Below, piece by piece: positions 18,120-26,837 of a stretch of DNA of 64,000 nucleotides. The stretch spans positions 124,001 through 188,000 of the forward strand of contig CAZPKG010000006.1 in NCBI GenBank assembly GCA_964587105.1, read 5' to 3'. This DNA comes from JABWCQ01 sp964587105. GTDB taxonomy: Bacteria; Electryoneota; RPQS01. Positions within the stretch are counted from its first letter, which is position 1. Every line of letters begins with the position of its first letter. Both the position numbers and the translations under genes were made by a program. A model generated the notes under the pieces. It was given only the letters and a program-made list of their open reading frames with translations. It was not told where the DNA came from and made no database searches.

Positions 18120-18860
18120 CTACTGCTCTAAAATCTGTCGCGGTTTCTGGCCTTTGCTCGAAAGCGCGTAGGACAGGGCTTCGATCTCGATGGCCATGTT
18201 CTCATTGCGAACAGCGACGCCTTTGGGAACGAAGATAGAAATCGGGGCGAAGTTCAGGATGGCGCGAATGCCCGCCTCGACAAGTTGATCGACGACCTTT
18301 TGCGCGGCGTGCGATGGCACCGCGACAACGGCGATCTTGATATTCTCTTCTTCGATGACTTCCTTCGCTTTGGCGAAATCCTGAATTTGCATGTCTCCCA
18401 CCAAATGCCCGACCTTCTGCGGGTCGCTGTCGAACACAACTTTGATGATGAAACCTTGCTCGGCAAACTGCTTGAAATGCACAAGCGCCGTGCCGATATT
18501 TCCGACTCCGACGAGGCAGACGTTCCACGTGCGGTGCAAACCGAGAATCTTGCTGATCGCGCGATGTAGATCAACCACGCTGTAACCTAATCCGCGTCGT
18601 CCAAACGCGCCAAAGAATGAGAGGTCTTTGCGCACCTGTGCGGCGGTTAGCCCGTTAAGTTTGCCGATTTCTTCGGATGAAATAGTCGTTTTGTCGGCAC
18701 TAAGCGCGTTTTGCAGCGTGCGATAGTACTTCGACAGACGTTTTACGGTCGCGTCGGAGACGTGATTGGCCGATTTTGACTTGGCCAGTCGCGGCGAACT
18801 CTTTTTACTCTTGCGAATTTTGTTTTTCGCAATTTTCTTACCGGCTTTCTCTGCAGCCAT
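18120..18860 (-). CDS. rex: Redox-sensing transcriptional repressor Rex with lysine-rich N-terminal tail
   Basis: 246 residues, about 35 longer than most Rex proteins. Residues 1-33 are a basic tail (GKKIAKNKIRKSKKSSPRLAKSK). Then comes the winged helix (ATVKRLSKYYRTLQ, SSEEIGKLNGLTAAQVRKDL, FGRRGLGYSV) and the Rossmann domain with GVGNIGTAL, followed by VFDSDPQKVG, AVVAVPSHAAQKVVD and ILNFAPISIFVPKGV. Rex senses the NADH/NAD+ ratio and derepresses fermentative and respiratory genes. AAGGAAGGAAC precedes the ATG. It follows the sugar transferase by 9 bases, the last gene of the gyrA-led run. Confidence 0.95.
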   Translation of the reverse strand: MAAEKAGKKIAKNKIRKSKKSSPRLAKSKSANHVSDATVKRLSKYYRTLQNALSADKTTISSEEIGKLNGLTAAQVRKDLSFFGAFGRRGLGYSVVDLHRAISKILGLHRTWNVCLVGVGNIGTALVHFKQFAEQGFIIKVVFDSDPQKVGHLVGDMQIQDFAKAKEVIEEENIKIAVVAVPSHAAQKVVDQLVEAGIRAILNFAPISIFVPKGVAVRNENMAIEIEALSYALSSKGQKPRQILEQ

Positions 18861-18869
18861 GTTCCTTCC

Positions 18870-20333
18870 TTACATTGCTCCCTTGCCCGAAATCACTGCC
18901 GCGAGCGTGCGCAGCAGAATGCGAATATCCAGCCAAAGACTCCAGTTTTCGACGTAATACAAATCATACGCGGTACGGTCTTCAATCGTCGTGTCGCTGC
19001 CGCGCAAACCGTTTACAACCGCCCAACCCGTCAGGCCGGATTTCACACGGTGCCGGTCAAGATAGTTGGGAATATACTCGGCGAATTTGTAAACGAATTC
19101 CGGCCGCTCAGGTCTTGGGCCGACGAGCGACATATCGCCGCGAAAAACACTCCAGAATTGCGGAATCTCATCGAGCGACCAGCGGCGCAGAAACTTGCCG
19201 ACTCGCGTGACTCGCGGATCGCCGCGCACGGCCCAGACCGCTCCGGATTTCGCTTCGGCGTCAGTGCGCATTGAGCGGAACTTAATCATATCAAATTCGT
19301 GCCCGTCCATTCCGATACGCCGCTGCTTGTAGAAGAGCGGCCTGCCGCTGTCAATCAACACTGCAGCGGCGATCAAGGCATAAACCCACGAAAAGACAAC
19401 CAGAAACAGCGCGGAAAACGTAAAATCCATGACGCGCTTGATGACATATCCCCATCCGGCCATCGTGAGCGTTTTCAATTTCAGAACCGGCTTGCCGCCA
19501 ATTTCCGTTACGATCACACGCGAGCGAGTCACGTCAACAGCCGATGGCACATAGAGCAATTCCAACGGAGTGCCTTCTGCGGCTTTCACGACATCACCCA
19601 TATGCGGCTCGTCATCGCTTGACGGCGCCAGCATGACGGCATCAAGCTCGTGCTCCTGCCACAAATTCCTGAGCATGAACACTTCACCGAGGCTCGGCCC
19701 ACCCGAAATTGGCGAAGGTCCAAGTGCGCCAACCAACTCATAGCCGCGGCCAAGTTGGTGTTCGAGATTCTGCCACAGACGCGCGGCTTCGGGGCCGGTT
19801 CCCCAAACAGCGATGCGCTGTACTCCGATGCCGCGCTTGAACAGCGAACGGCGCATACGTTGGTAAACTGCTCGCCCGATGACAAGCGACGGAATCATCA
19901 GTGCAAGCGTCATCAAAAACACCAGCCGCGAATAGGTGAACTCGCGATAGAAGAAAATGCCCGCCATCACGAGACCCATCGAAAGAATAGATCCCCGAAT
20001 AATGCGGCCGATCTCTTTTTCAAGCGGGATTGCCGTTTCCGTAGTGTATTGATTGGACGTCCAGCCGATCACAACATAAGTTGTCCCGAGTAGTCCGCCA
20101 AAGGCAAGGTACTCCAGCGCGCTCGGAACCCAGTACGAATGGAACACTTCATACACGGGTCCAAAAAAGCGAATGTAGAATGCGATAATTGACGCGACGA
20201 GCACTGCCACGAAGTCCATCAAACTTCCCGCCATCGGCAGCCAAAAGCTGGTCAACAGCGAGCGTTTGCGAGATGAACTCGTTTGCGATTGCGGCGTTTC
20301 TTGTTTGCGTTTCACATTCATCCTATCATTCAC
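18870..20333 (-). CDS. Polyprenyl-phosphate sugar-1-phosphate transferase (exopolysaccharide initiation)
   Basis: 487 residues. Five hydrophobic segments in the first 150 residues and a Rossmann-like CoA-binding-3 region (GIGVQRIAVWGTGPEAARLW) lead to the bacterial sugar transferase domain: FYKQRRIGMDGHEFDMIKFR, RRWSLDEIPQFW, MSLVGPRPERPEFV and GLTGWAVVNGLRG. Members such as WbaP/WcaJ load the first sugar phosphate onto undecaprenyl phosphate at the inner membrane face. No other glycan genes are nearby. Start could be the GTG at 20333 or the ATG 12 bases further in. It sits 6 bases after the heme-oxygenase-like gene. Confidence 0.92.
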   Translation of the reverse strand: MNDRMNVKRKQETPQSQTSSSRKRSLLTSFWLPMAGSLMDFVAVLVASIIAFYIRFFGPVYEVFHSYWVPSALEYLAFGGLLGTTYVVIGWTSNQYTTETAIPLEKEIGRIIRGSILSMGLVMAGIFFYREFTYSRLVFLMTLALMIPSLVIGRAVYQRMRRSLFKRGIGVQRIAVWGTGPEAARLWQNLEHQLGRGYELVGALGPSPISGGPSLGEVFMLRNLWQEHELDAVMLAPSSDDEPHMGDVVKAAEGTPLELLYVPSAVDVTRSRVIVTEIGGKPVLKLKTLTMAGWGYVIKRVMDFTFSALFLVVFSWVYALIAAAVLIDSGRPLFYKQRRIGMDGHEFDMIKFRSMRTDAEAKSGAVWAVRGDPRVTRVGKFLRRWSLDEIPQFWSVFRGDMSLVGPRPERPEFVYKFAEYIPNYLDRHRVKSGLTGWAVVNGLRGSDTTIEDRTAYDLYYVENWSLWLDIRILLRTLAAVISGKGAM

Positions 20334-20339
20334 ACGATT

Positions 20340-21026
20340 CTAACGGCAAACCGCCGCGTGCCAGCGACCTACCGCCTTAAATGTCTCCAAGGCTGCGTTC
20401 ACGGCCTGTGCCTGTTCTTGATCAGTAAGCGCAAGGGAATCCAGCCACCTTTTGAATTTCTCCCAGTTGGGTCGCGTTTGGCCTTGATCGAGATTCAGGA
20501 ACGCCGCGCCGTTTTCCGGCCCGACGCCGATGTTTCCACGCACTGCATGTGCGATGTACGCATTGCCATTGCGCGAACCACGCCGAACGTATTCGACTCC
20601 GGCAAGTTCTGCGAGTGAACTGATTTCGGGAAAGTCCTCCGGCGTGCGCAACATATCGCTTTCGCCTGTGAGAATCTCCATATCTTCGCGAATCAGCGCC
20701 GCTGCGTCAACATGCTCTGCAAAATACCCGTGCGTGCTCAGATCGTTCCGCAACCCAAATGATTGCACCGCGCGCAGCACGGCATGTTCAAATCCGTAGG
20801 CGGCCTTCAAGAAACTTACGTATGCGTCGCGGTACTCAGCCCGCTGCTTGTCCACGTCTTCGCTTTCCGTGCGCACCTTCGTTACGATGCGGCGGTTGAC
20901 TTCCGAGCCGTGTTCTACTTCATGATGCATATCGTTGGTGGCCTCTTTCAACCGTGTTGAGAGCAAACCTGAGACAGGCTCGCGAGCCCCCATCTCCGCT
21001 ATCGTAACTTCAGGCAATTGATGCAC
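20340..21026 (-). CDS. Heme oxygenase-like protein
   Basis: 228 residues, all-helical. It reads like bacterial heme oxygenases: LSTRLKEATNDMHHEVEHGS has the candidate proximal histidine (H34 or H35), and LAELAGVEYVRRGSRNGNAY resembles the LGALYVLEGSxLGG block that covers the distal face of heme. The expected reaction is heme to biliverdin, CO and iron; the distal glycine pattern is altered, so a non-enzymatic or other role in the same fold is possible. Start is GTG, with AGGGGAG four bases upstream. It lies 29 bases after gyrA. No phytochrome gene is visible. Confidence 0.7.
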   Translation of the reverse strand: MHQLPEVTIAEMGAREPVSGLLSTRLKEATNDMHHEVEHGSEVNRRIVTKVRTESEDVDKQRAEYRDAYVSFLKAAYGFEHAVLRAVQSFGLRNDLSTHGYFAEHVDAAALIREDMEILTGESDMLRTPEDFPEISSLAELAGVEYVRRGSRNGNAYIAHAVRGNIGVGPENGAAFLNLDQGQTRPNWEKFKRWLDSLALTDQEQAQAVNAALETFKAVGRWHAAVCR

Positions 21027-21055
21027 AGTTCTCCCCTGTGTTCTGATTTCAAAAT

Positions 21056-23566
21056 CTAAACTTCCGTATCCAATTCCATTTCGCCGTCGTCCTCTTCATT
21101 GACGATCTTGGCGACGTCGGCGACTTTATCTCCGTTGTCAAGTTTGATAAGTCTGACACCTTGTGTGACGCGGCTCATCGAACGAATATCCTTTACGCTT
21201 TGTCGGATGACGACTCCCTGCTCGGTGACAATAATCAAGTCGTCAGAATCTCCAACCTCCTTCATCGCGAGCATCCGGCCCGTTTTGTCGGTCGTCTTCA
21301 ACGCCAGCACACCGCCCGCACCACGCTTGGTCAAGCGGTAATCAGAGACATCGGAGCGTTTGCCGTAGCCCTTTTCGGTGATCGTAAGAATCGTGGAATC
21401 GCCGCGCACGACTATCATTCCGACTGCATCAACGGTCGGCTTCAACAACACACCGCGCACACCCGTTGCCGTTCGGCCCATCGCGCGGACATCGCTTTCG
21501 TTGAAGCGCACCGCCTTGCCTTCAGTGGTTCCGATAATGACTTCGTTGCCGCCGTCCGTGAGTTCGGCGCCTAACAGTTCGTCTCCGTCCTCAATATTGA
21601 TCGCGATGATGCCGGTTGAACGCGGATTGGAAAATTCCGACAACGCTGTCTTTTTCACAGTGCCTCGTTTCGTGCACATCAAAACATAGCGGTCTTCGGA
21701 AAATTCCTTGACGGTTACGTAGGCGCGCACTTTTTCTTCGGCGCTGCGTTCAATCAGATTTACGAGTGCTTTTCCGCGCGTGCCGCGGCCCATCTGCGGA
21801 ATCTGATAGACTTTAAGCCAGTAGCACTTTCCGCGATCGGTGAAGAACAAGATGTAATCATGCGTCGAGGCAATGAATAGCTGCTCGACCCAATCATCTT
21901 CCTTCGTCGTCGCTCCTTGCGAACCGCGACCACCGCGGCCTTGCTTGCGGAAGCCGGACACCGGGAAGCGCTTGACATAACCCGAATGCGAAATGGTCAC
22001 AACCATCTCTTCGGGCGCGATCATATCTTCAATCGTAACTTCGGCCTCGTCTTCGACGACTTCAGTGCGGCGTTTGTCACCGTACTTCTCTTTAATCTCT
22101 TCGAGTTCCTTGCGGACGACTTCCAAACGCAACGCGCGGTTTTCGTCTTTAGCCAACGGTTCAAGCTCGGCGATTTTCGCTTTCACTTCGCGAATTTCGT
22201 CCATCAATTTCTGGCGCTCAAGACCCGTCAAACGGGCCAAGCGCATATCGAGAATCGCCTTCGATTGCTTTTCGGACAACCCGAACCGGTCGCGCAATTC
22301 CATTCCGGCAACTTCCGGAGAAGAGGCGCCGCGAATGATATTGATGACTTCATCAATATGATCAACGGCAATCTGCAAACCGTCCAGAATGTGCAATCTG
22401 TCGAGCGCTTGCTGAAGTTCAAATCGCACGCGGCGCAGTGTGACTTCGTTGCGGTGTTCGAGGAATTCGGCAATCATGTCCCGCAATCCCAGCACACGCG
22501 GCACGCCATGCACCAACGCGAGCATGATCACACCAAAAGATTCCTGCATCGGCGTGTGTTTGAACAGCGACGCCATCACGACTTCCGGCACAGCTTCGCG
22601 CTTAAGTTCGATTACCAAACGCATTCCGTCGCGATCCGACTCGTCGCGAATGTCGGCGATACCTTCAATCTTCTTATCGTTCACCAAATCAACGATGCGC
22701 TCAATCAAGCGCGTCTTGTTGACCTGATACGGAATTTCGTTGACGACAATCTTGGTGCGCTGATTGGATTTTTCCGGCTGTTCAATGCTCGCTTTCGCGC
22801 GGACGACAATCTTGCCTCGGCCCGTCAGATAGGCGTCGCGAATGCCCTGTTTGCCGAAAATAATACCGCCCGTCGGAAAATCCGGCGCCGTGATATGCTG
22901 CATCAAATCCGCACTGGTCAGCGACTCATCGCCGATCATCGCAATCGCGGCGTTGCAAACTTCGTTTAAGTTGTGCGGCGGAATGCGCGTAGCCATACCG
23001 ACAGCGATACCGTCAGAGCCGTTGACGAGCAAATTCGGAAACTTCGCAGGCATCACCGACGGAATCATAATTGACTCATCGTAGTTGGGCACGAAATCAA
23101 CCGTGTTCTTGTCAATGTCCGCGAGCATCTCTTCGGCGATGCGGTTCATACGCGCTTCGGTGTAACGCATAGCCGCCGCGCCGTCACCATCCACGGAGCC
23201 GAAGTTGCCTTGACCGTCCACGAGCGGATAGCGCAAACTGAAATCCTGCACCATGCGCACGAGTGTGTCGTAGATCGCCTGATCGCCGTGCGGATGGTAC
23301 TTACCCATCACGTCGCCGACGATACGCGCGCATTTTTTGTACGACCGCCCGGCGCCTAAACCGAGTTCAAGCATACCGTACAAAATGCGGCGGTGCACGG
23401 GTTTCAAGCCGTCGCGCACATCCGGCAGCGCGCGAGAGACAATCACGGACATAGAGTAGTTGATGTACGAAGACTTCATTTCGTCTTCGACATTCACCGG
23501 GATGACCCGCGAGTCGCCGTTTCCGTTACCGGCTAATTGCAATTCCAAATTATCTTTGTCGGACAT
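21056..23566 (-). CDS. gyrA: DNA gyrase subunit A
   Basis: 836 residues. Cuts and rejoins DNA in the A2B2 gyrase that introduces negative supercoils. Seen: VSRALPDVRDGLKPVHRRIL, the active-site tyrosine Y135 in AAMRYTEARM, and the C-terminal DNA-wrapping propeller with the GyrA-box-like KQGRGGRG. In the quinolone region the usual serine (Ser83 in Escherichia coli) is glutamine, Q96 in HPHGDQAIYD; the acidic partner D100 is kept. It leads a run with the heme-oxygenase-like, sugar transferase and rex genes (gaps 29, 6 and 9 bases). gyrB is 25 kb away. Confidence 0.98.
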   Translation of the reverse strand: MSDKDNLELQLAGNGNGDSRVIPVNVEDEMKSSYINYSMSVIVSRALPDVRDGLKPVHRRILYGMLELGLGAGRSYKKCARIVGDVMGKYHPHGDQAIYDTLVRMVQDFSLRYPLVDGQGNFGSVDGDGAAAMRYTEARMNRIAEEMLADIDKNTVDFVPNYDESIMIPSVMPAKFPNLLVNGSDGIAVGMATRIPPHNLNEVCNAAIAMIGDESLTSADLMQHITAPDFPTGGIIFGKQGIRDAYLTGRGKIVVRAKASIEQPEKSNQRTKIVVNEIPYQVNKTRLIERIVDLVNDKKIEGIADIRDESDRDGMRLVIELKREAVPEVVMASLFKHTPMQESFGVIMLALVHGVPRVLGLRDMIAEFLEHRNEVTLRRVRFELQQALDRLHILDGLQIAVDHIDEVINIIRGASSPEVAGMELRDRFGLSEKQSKAILDMRLARLTGLERQKLMDEIREVKAKIAELEPLAKDENRALRLEVVRKELEEIKEKYGDKRRTEVVEDEAEVTIEDMIAPEEMVVTISHSGYVKRFPVSGFRKQGRGGRGSQGATTKEDDWVEQLFIASTHDYILFFTDRGKCYWLKVYQIPQMGRGTRGKALVNLIERSAEEKVRAYVTVKEFSEDRYVLMCTKRGTVKKTALSEFSNPRSTGIIAINIEDGDELLGAELTDGGNEVIIGTTEGKAVRFNESDVRAMGRTATGVRGVLLKPTVDAVGMIVVRGDSTILTITEKGYGKRSDVSDYRLTKRGAGGVLALKTTDKTGRMLAMKEVGDSDDLIIVTEQGVVIRQSVKDIRSMSRVTQGVRLIKLDNGDKVADVAKIVNEEDDGEMELDTEV

Positions 23567-23633
23567 GTGTTAGTGTGTGTCGCTTTTCTTTAGAACTTAC
23601 CCACCACTCGACAGGAACTATTTCCTGATTCTC

Positions 23634-24125
23634 TTATTGCTGCTCTCGCGTTCTCGTCCATACGATATAATCCGTCACGACGGGGTCAATTCCCGCATCG
23701 CGAAACAGAACTGCAATCTGTCCGCGATGGTGACACGAGTGGTTGTGATACTGTGTCAGAATATCCACCGCGCGAAAAGTTAAGGGGTCACCTTTTTGCG
23801 AAATCGTGTCAGCCGTAAACTCTTCAACCGGTTCCGGCAAGCTATTTAGATAGTCAATCCAAATCTGTTCATTGGATTGAATTCGTTTCTCAAGCGCTGC
23901 GGCGTCAAAGGGTGGCCACCACTGATACTCTTTGATGTGCTCGCCTTGAACGCGCCTTAACCAATACTCAGGTGTCGAGCAAATGTGCGCGAACGTATCG
24001 CGGGCGCGTTGGGCAACCGACGTTTCCTTCACAAGGGCTGCGAGCAGCTTCTGATTGGCCCACGCCTCGTGAGCAACGAGCTTAAGAAAATAGTCTCTCA
24101 AGTGCCTTCCAAATGTTGATACCAC
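23634..24125 (-). CDS. DinB superfamily protein
   Basis: 163 residues. Four-helix DinB fold with LVAHEAWANQKLL near the N-terminus and the metal-ligand cluster H-N-H-S-C-H-H in YHNHSCHHRGQI near residue 135. The superfamily includes thiol S-transferases and metal-dependent hydrolases; the substrate is unknown. The ATG at 24125 overlaps the upstream DUF1572 gene by 28 bases; a TTG at 24101 would give a 4-base TTGA overlap and is an equal alternative. Probably co-translated with that gene. Confidence 0.85.
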   Translation of the reverse strand: MVSTFGRHLRDYFLKLVAHEAWANQKLLAALVKETSVAQRARDTFAHICSTPEYWLRRVQGEHIKEYQWWPPFDAAALEKRIQSNEQIWIDYLNSLPEPVEEFTADTISQKGDPLTFRAVDILTQYHNHSCHHRGQIAVLFRDAGIDPVVTDYIVWTRTREQQ

Positions 24126-24619
24126 GAGAACCCTTCGGCCGTCAACTCTTTGGTGCGCATGACAATCTGCCCCGTGTGATACGAGAAATGCTCGACGACG
24201 TGGAAGATGTCCTGCATGATGACCACCTTGTTGTTCTGAATCACGCGTTGCTCAAGCAACAAGTAGGGGCTAATTCCTGCCAGCACTGCGCACGCTTCTT
24301 TGACGGTCTCTTCGAGATCGGTCAGAAGCATCCCCGTGCTCGGCGTTTGCGCTTCGTCATACGCGATCCGAAATTCCTGCGAACGAGTGCGAACATCTGG
24401 CTTGCCGCCGCAGCCGGAGATGATGTGTTGGCGCACGTTTCCGGCCAAGTGAAGCAACAAATTTCCAATCGAATTGGAAGCGGGATTAGGCCGCCACCAA
24501 ATTTGCTTGTCGTCAAGCCGCTTCACGGCTTCTTCAATCTTGGCGTAAAACTCGCGCAAGAAATCCTGACTTGCTTTAAGAAAGAACTCCGAAGGCGTCT
24601 GCTTCATGTCTTCCCCCAT
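24098..24619 (-). CDS. DUF1572 (DinB-like) protein
   Basis: 173 residues. Seen: FLREFYAKIEEAVKRLDDKQ, WWRPNPASNSIGNLLLHLAG with a first histidine, then DIFHVVEHFSYHTGQIV with the paired histidines of the DinB metal site. These are cytoplasmic four-helix proteins of unknown substrate. Two ATG codons four codons apart both have purine-rich sites; the first (24619) follows AGGTGAG. Confidence 0.85.
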   Translation of the reverse strand: MGEDMKQTPSEFFLKASQDFLREFYAKIEEAVKRLDDKQIWWRPNPASNSIGNLLLHLAGNVRQHIISGCGGKPDVRTRSQEFRIAYDEAQTPSTGMLLTDLEETVKEACAVLAGISPYLLLEQRVIQNNKVVIMQDIFHVVEHFSYHTGQIVMRTKELTAEGFSWYQHLEGT

Positions 24620-24633
24620 TGTCTCACCTACAA

Positions 24634-24945
24634 TTAATAGTCAAAGGCATCTTTCTCCTGTTTCCCGCCGGATGGCTCGAAACGGAAGTTGCTGTAAATT
24701 TCTTTTCCATCCACGTAGGTATAAACACCGATAGACGACTTATTGCCCGGCAGCACCTCAACCAGACGGTTGTACGCGCATTCCGCCGCGCGGATCATGT
24801 TTGCATAACCTTTTTGTTCAAACAGGTTGCGCAGGTGTGCGAGGATTTGCTGTTTGTTCTTGGATTCGGCAATCGCTTTTTCAAACGCGTCCCAGTTGAC
24901 TTCTTCAACTTTTTGCCAGCCGCGTTTCACTTTGCTGTCGGACAT
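24634..24945 (-). CDS. Conserved-looking cytoplasmic protein of unknown function
   Basis: 103 residues, no signal or membrane segment. Mostly helical N-terminal half (WQKVEEVNWDAFEKAIAESK, ILAHLRNLFEQKGYANMIR) followed by a short beta-like part (SIGVYTYVDGKEIYSNFRF). Not recognised. It sits 14 bases before the DUF1572 gene and 20 after the next gene, so likely part of the same operon. Confidence 0.65.
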   Translation of the reverse strand: MSDSKVKRGWQKVEEVNWDAFEKAIAESKNKQQILAHLRNLFEQKGYANMIRAAECAYNRLVEVLPGNKSSIGVYTYVDGKEIYSNFRFEPSGGKQEKDAFDY

Positions 24946-24965
24946 CTATTTCAATTCCTGAATGT

Positions 24966-25340
24966 TTACTGGTTCTTTTTTGCTTCTTTAGCGGCGCGCT
25001 TGGCTTCTTTCTTGTCCATCTTATGCTCTTTCTTGTCCATCTTCAGCTCTTTTTCGCGCATCTTGTGATCTTTTTGCTCGACCTTGTTGCGCTTGAGTTC
25101 AAGCTTAGCCGCAGTTAACCGGCCGGTGAGGTCGGCAATCTCTTGCTTCAATTCAAACTCGCGCTTCTCTAAAGCAGTGCCCTCTTCGCGCAGTGCGCGG
25201 CGGCGAGCTTCAAGTGAATCAGCTTCCTTAGCAAGCTCTTCCTGCTTTGTCTGAATCGCGGTCGTGCTCTGGGCAAAATTCTGCGAAGTTCCTGCAAAAA
25301 TCATCGCCGCAAACAACAACATGTACAACGTTTTCATCAT
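24966..25340 (-). CDS. Exported charged coiled-coil protein
   Basis: 124 residues. Signal peptide MMKTLYMLLFAAMIFAGTSQ with a likely cut after NFA. The rest is a continuous coiled coil (EELAKEADSLEARRRALREE, KREFELKQEIADLTGRLTAA) ending in a lysine-rich tail with a tandem repeat, LKMDKKEHKMDKKEAKRAA. AAGGAGCAC lies before the two ATG codons. A periplasmic scaffold or envelope-linked role is a guess; family not recognised. Families A and B repeats lie directly upstream. Confidence 0.7.
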   Translation of the reverse strand: MMKTLYMLLFAAMIFAGTSQNFAQSTTAIQTKQEELAKEADSLEARRRALREEGTALEKREFELKQEIADLTGRLTAAKLELKRNKVEQKDHKMREKELKMDKKEHKMDKKEAKRAAKEAKKNQ

Positions 25341-25355
25341 GTGCTCCTTAATTTT

Positions 25356-25383
25356 CGCGGCGGCACCCGCTGCGGGTGCCCCG
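25356..25383. repeat. Family A palindromic repeat
   Basis: The same 28 bases as at 2275, with core GGCACCCGCTGCGGGTGCC, immediately followed by a family B element. Confidence 0.88.
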
Positions 25384-25386
25384 TCT

Positions 25387-25421
25387 CATTCCCTCCTGCT
25401 CGCGGGGGGGCAAGGGGGGGG
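25387..25421. repeat. Family B palindromic repeat
   Basis: CATTCCCTCCTGCTCGCGGG followed by a G-run, CAA and another G-run. Close match to the copy in coding sequence at 32959. With family A it forms a composite cluster between two genes. Confidence 0.8.
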
Positions 25422-25448
25422 TCGGTTAGTCGCGACCACTATCTCCGA

Positions 25449-25784
25449 TTAACTTACTCTCTCCGCATCAGGAAAATCTCTCGACAACCCTGACCGAAAA
25501 TCTGTCACCATCACAAACACCTTGCGGTGCAATTCTTCAACTTCCCCCGTGCGCGTGGCCACATCCCCGAATGCACGCTCAAGTTCAACCAGCGACTTGA
25601 ACTCCATCGTAATGTGAAACTCCCCCAATTCCGCAGGTCCGAATCCCAATTTCCGCCGCGTCAATCTCCAAGAAGCCATCTCCCCCGACTTCAGCAAATA
25701 CTCCATGTACGCGCGCAGATTCTCGACAAACTCAAGGTCCCGCCGCGATTCCTTCAGGTTGCACCAGACGTGGTAGATGTTCAT
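25449..25784 (-). CDS. Small DUF6614-like protein
   Basis: 111 residues. The pattern IYHVWCNLKESRRDLEFVEN, then WRLTRRKLGFGPAELGEFHI and a DVATRTGEVEELH block matches my memory of the DUF6614 family, a ferredoxin-like alpha/beta fold of unknown role. Cytoplasmic. 13 bases before the DUF488 stop on the same strand. Family name recalled, not checked. Confidence 0.65.
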   Translation of the reverse strand: MNIYHVWCNLKESRRDLEFVENLRAYMEYLLKSGEMASWRLTRRKLGFGPAELGEFHITMEFKSLVELERAFGDVATRTGEVEELHRKVFVMVTDFRSGLSRDFPDAERVS

Positions 25785-25797
25785 GGGTCGAGAGGAA

Positions 25798-26286
25798 TTA
25801 CAAATGGCTTACTGAAATGTCTCTTTCTGCCTGTATCAACCGAGCAAGTACTGACCTATGGCATGCCTCGCTTGTTGCTTCAACGCAGAATAAGCCAATA
25901 ATAGTATCTTGAGAGCCGCTAACTTTTTGTATAGCCTCGAATAGGTCAGTAATGCAATTCGACTGACTTACTTGCTTTGAATATGAAGCAATAAACTCTG
26001 CTGAAAGTTCCGTTCGCGATTGTTTTGCGATGCCAATACTCTCGTCTCGTTTTGACTGTATTTGTCGAAGCTCGCGCGTTGGTGCACAGCTCTTTATGTG
26101 TAAGTATGGGATTCTGAGAATTCCTAGCTCTGCTTGGAGGGCGGCGCTATTTACAAAACTATACTTAGCGCCACGCATCCCACGGTGCAATCTAACATCA
26201 ACAAACACACCGACGCCTGCCCGAACAAGAGCATCAAAGAACTCGTCCTTGCTCCTTCCGTACACGCCTATCGTTACAATTCTCAC
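25798..26286 (-). CDS. DUF488 family protein (second of a pair)
   Basis: 162 residues. DUF488 marks are IVTIGVYGRSKDEFFDALVR, VFVDVRLHRGMRGAKYSFVN and the cysteine/histidine block GLFCVEATSEACHRSVLARL. The family's biochemical role is not established. It overlaps the upstream DUF488 gene by 4 bases (ATGA). AT-rich DNA. With 26283-26837 and 26825-27466 it forms an overlapping three-gene cassette. Confidence 0.85.
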   Translation of the reverse strand: MRIVTIGVYGRSKDEFFDALVRAGVGVFVDVRLHRGMRGAKYSFVNSAALQAELGILRIPYLHIKSCAPTRELRQIQSKRDESIGIAKQSRTELSAEFIASYSKQVSQSNCITDLFEAIQKVSGSQDTIIGLFCVEATSEACHRSVLARLIQAERDISVSHL

Positions 26287-26837
26287 TTGCTTTCCCAGTT
26301 TCTTCTAGAAATGCGTGGCATATCTAAACCATCAATTGAAATCTGCCCGCCGTCTATGCGCTTCATTACTTCACTTTGTGTAACACTTAGGCCGTCAGGG
26401 TCTATGTGCAAGACATTGACTTGCAGGCGATCTAATTCTATTCCGATGCACTTCGATCTGTGGCATTCCTCTGGTCGACCCTCAGAGCAAAGAATTGCTA
26501 TTCTGTGTCCTTGCCCAGCGCCCCTTGCTAATCGTTCAAGACCTTTCATAAAATCAGGTTGTCGAGCAAGCTTTTCGTAGTCAACATGCCCGTGTGTAAG
26601 AACCTCGTCGGTCTTGGGAAATCCACCTAGTTCTTTCCCCATGTAAGCATATTTGATCTGCGCAGATGAACAAACAAGCTCCAGTGCTTCCTTGTCGAAC
26701 TCCGGTCTATATCTTGAGTGGGGCACAGATCGAACATCGACCAAAAAGTCGATCTTATATTCATTCAAGTACTTCAGGAAGGTTTGGGTTGGAAGTTGAC
26801 CAATTCCTATTGAATACAAATTATTCATTGAAACCAC
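26283..26837 (-). CDS. DUF488 family protein (first of a pair)
   Basis: 184 residues. Typical DUF488: LYSIGIGQLPTQTFLKYLNE, FLVDVRSVPHSRYRPEFDKE, YMGKELGGFP and ILCSEGRPEECHRSKCIG, with the conserved Cys-x6-Cys-His pattern. More canonical than its downstream paralogue. Starts 13 bases before the end of the upstream gene and overlaps the next by 4. Start may be ATG at 26837 or at 26828 (MNN). Function unproven. Confidence 0.88.
   Translation of the reverse strand: MVSMNNLYSIGIGQLPTQTFLKYLNEYKIDFLVDVRSVPHSRYRPEFDKEALELVCSSAQIKYAYMGKELGGFPKTDEVLTHGHVDYEKLARQPDFMKGLERLARGAGQGHRIAILCSEGRPEECHRSKCIGIELDRLQVNVLHIDPDGLSVTQSEVMKRIDGGQISIDGLDMPRISRRNWESK

Noticed and set aside
21917..22969. Long plus-strand frame of 350 codons inside gyrA
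   Set aside because: It is antisense to the well-conserved gyrA gene, rich in His/Phe/Arg typical of reverse-strand shadows, and has no ribosome site.
25356..25421. CRISPR-like repeats
   Set aside because: The repeats are dispersed single or paired palindromes without regular spacers, and no cas gene is present.
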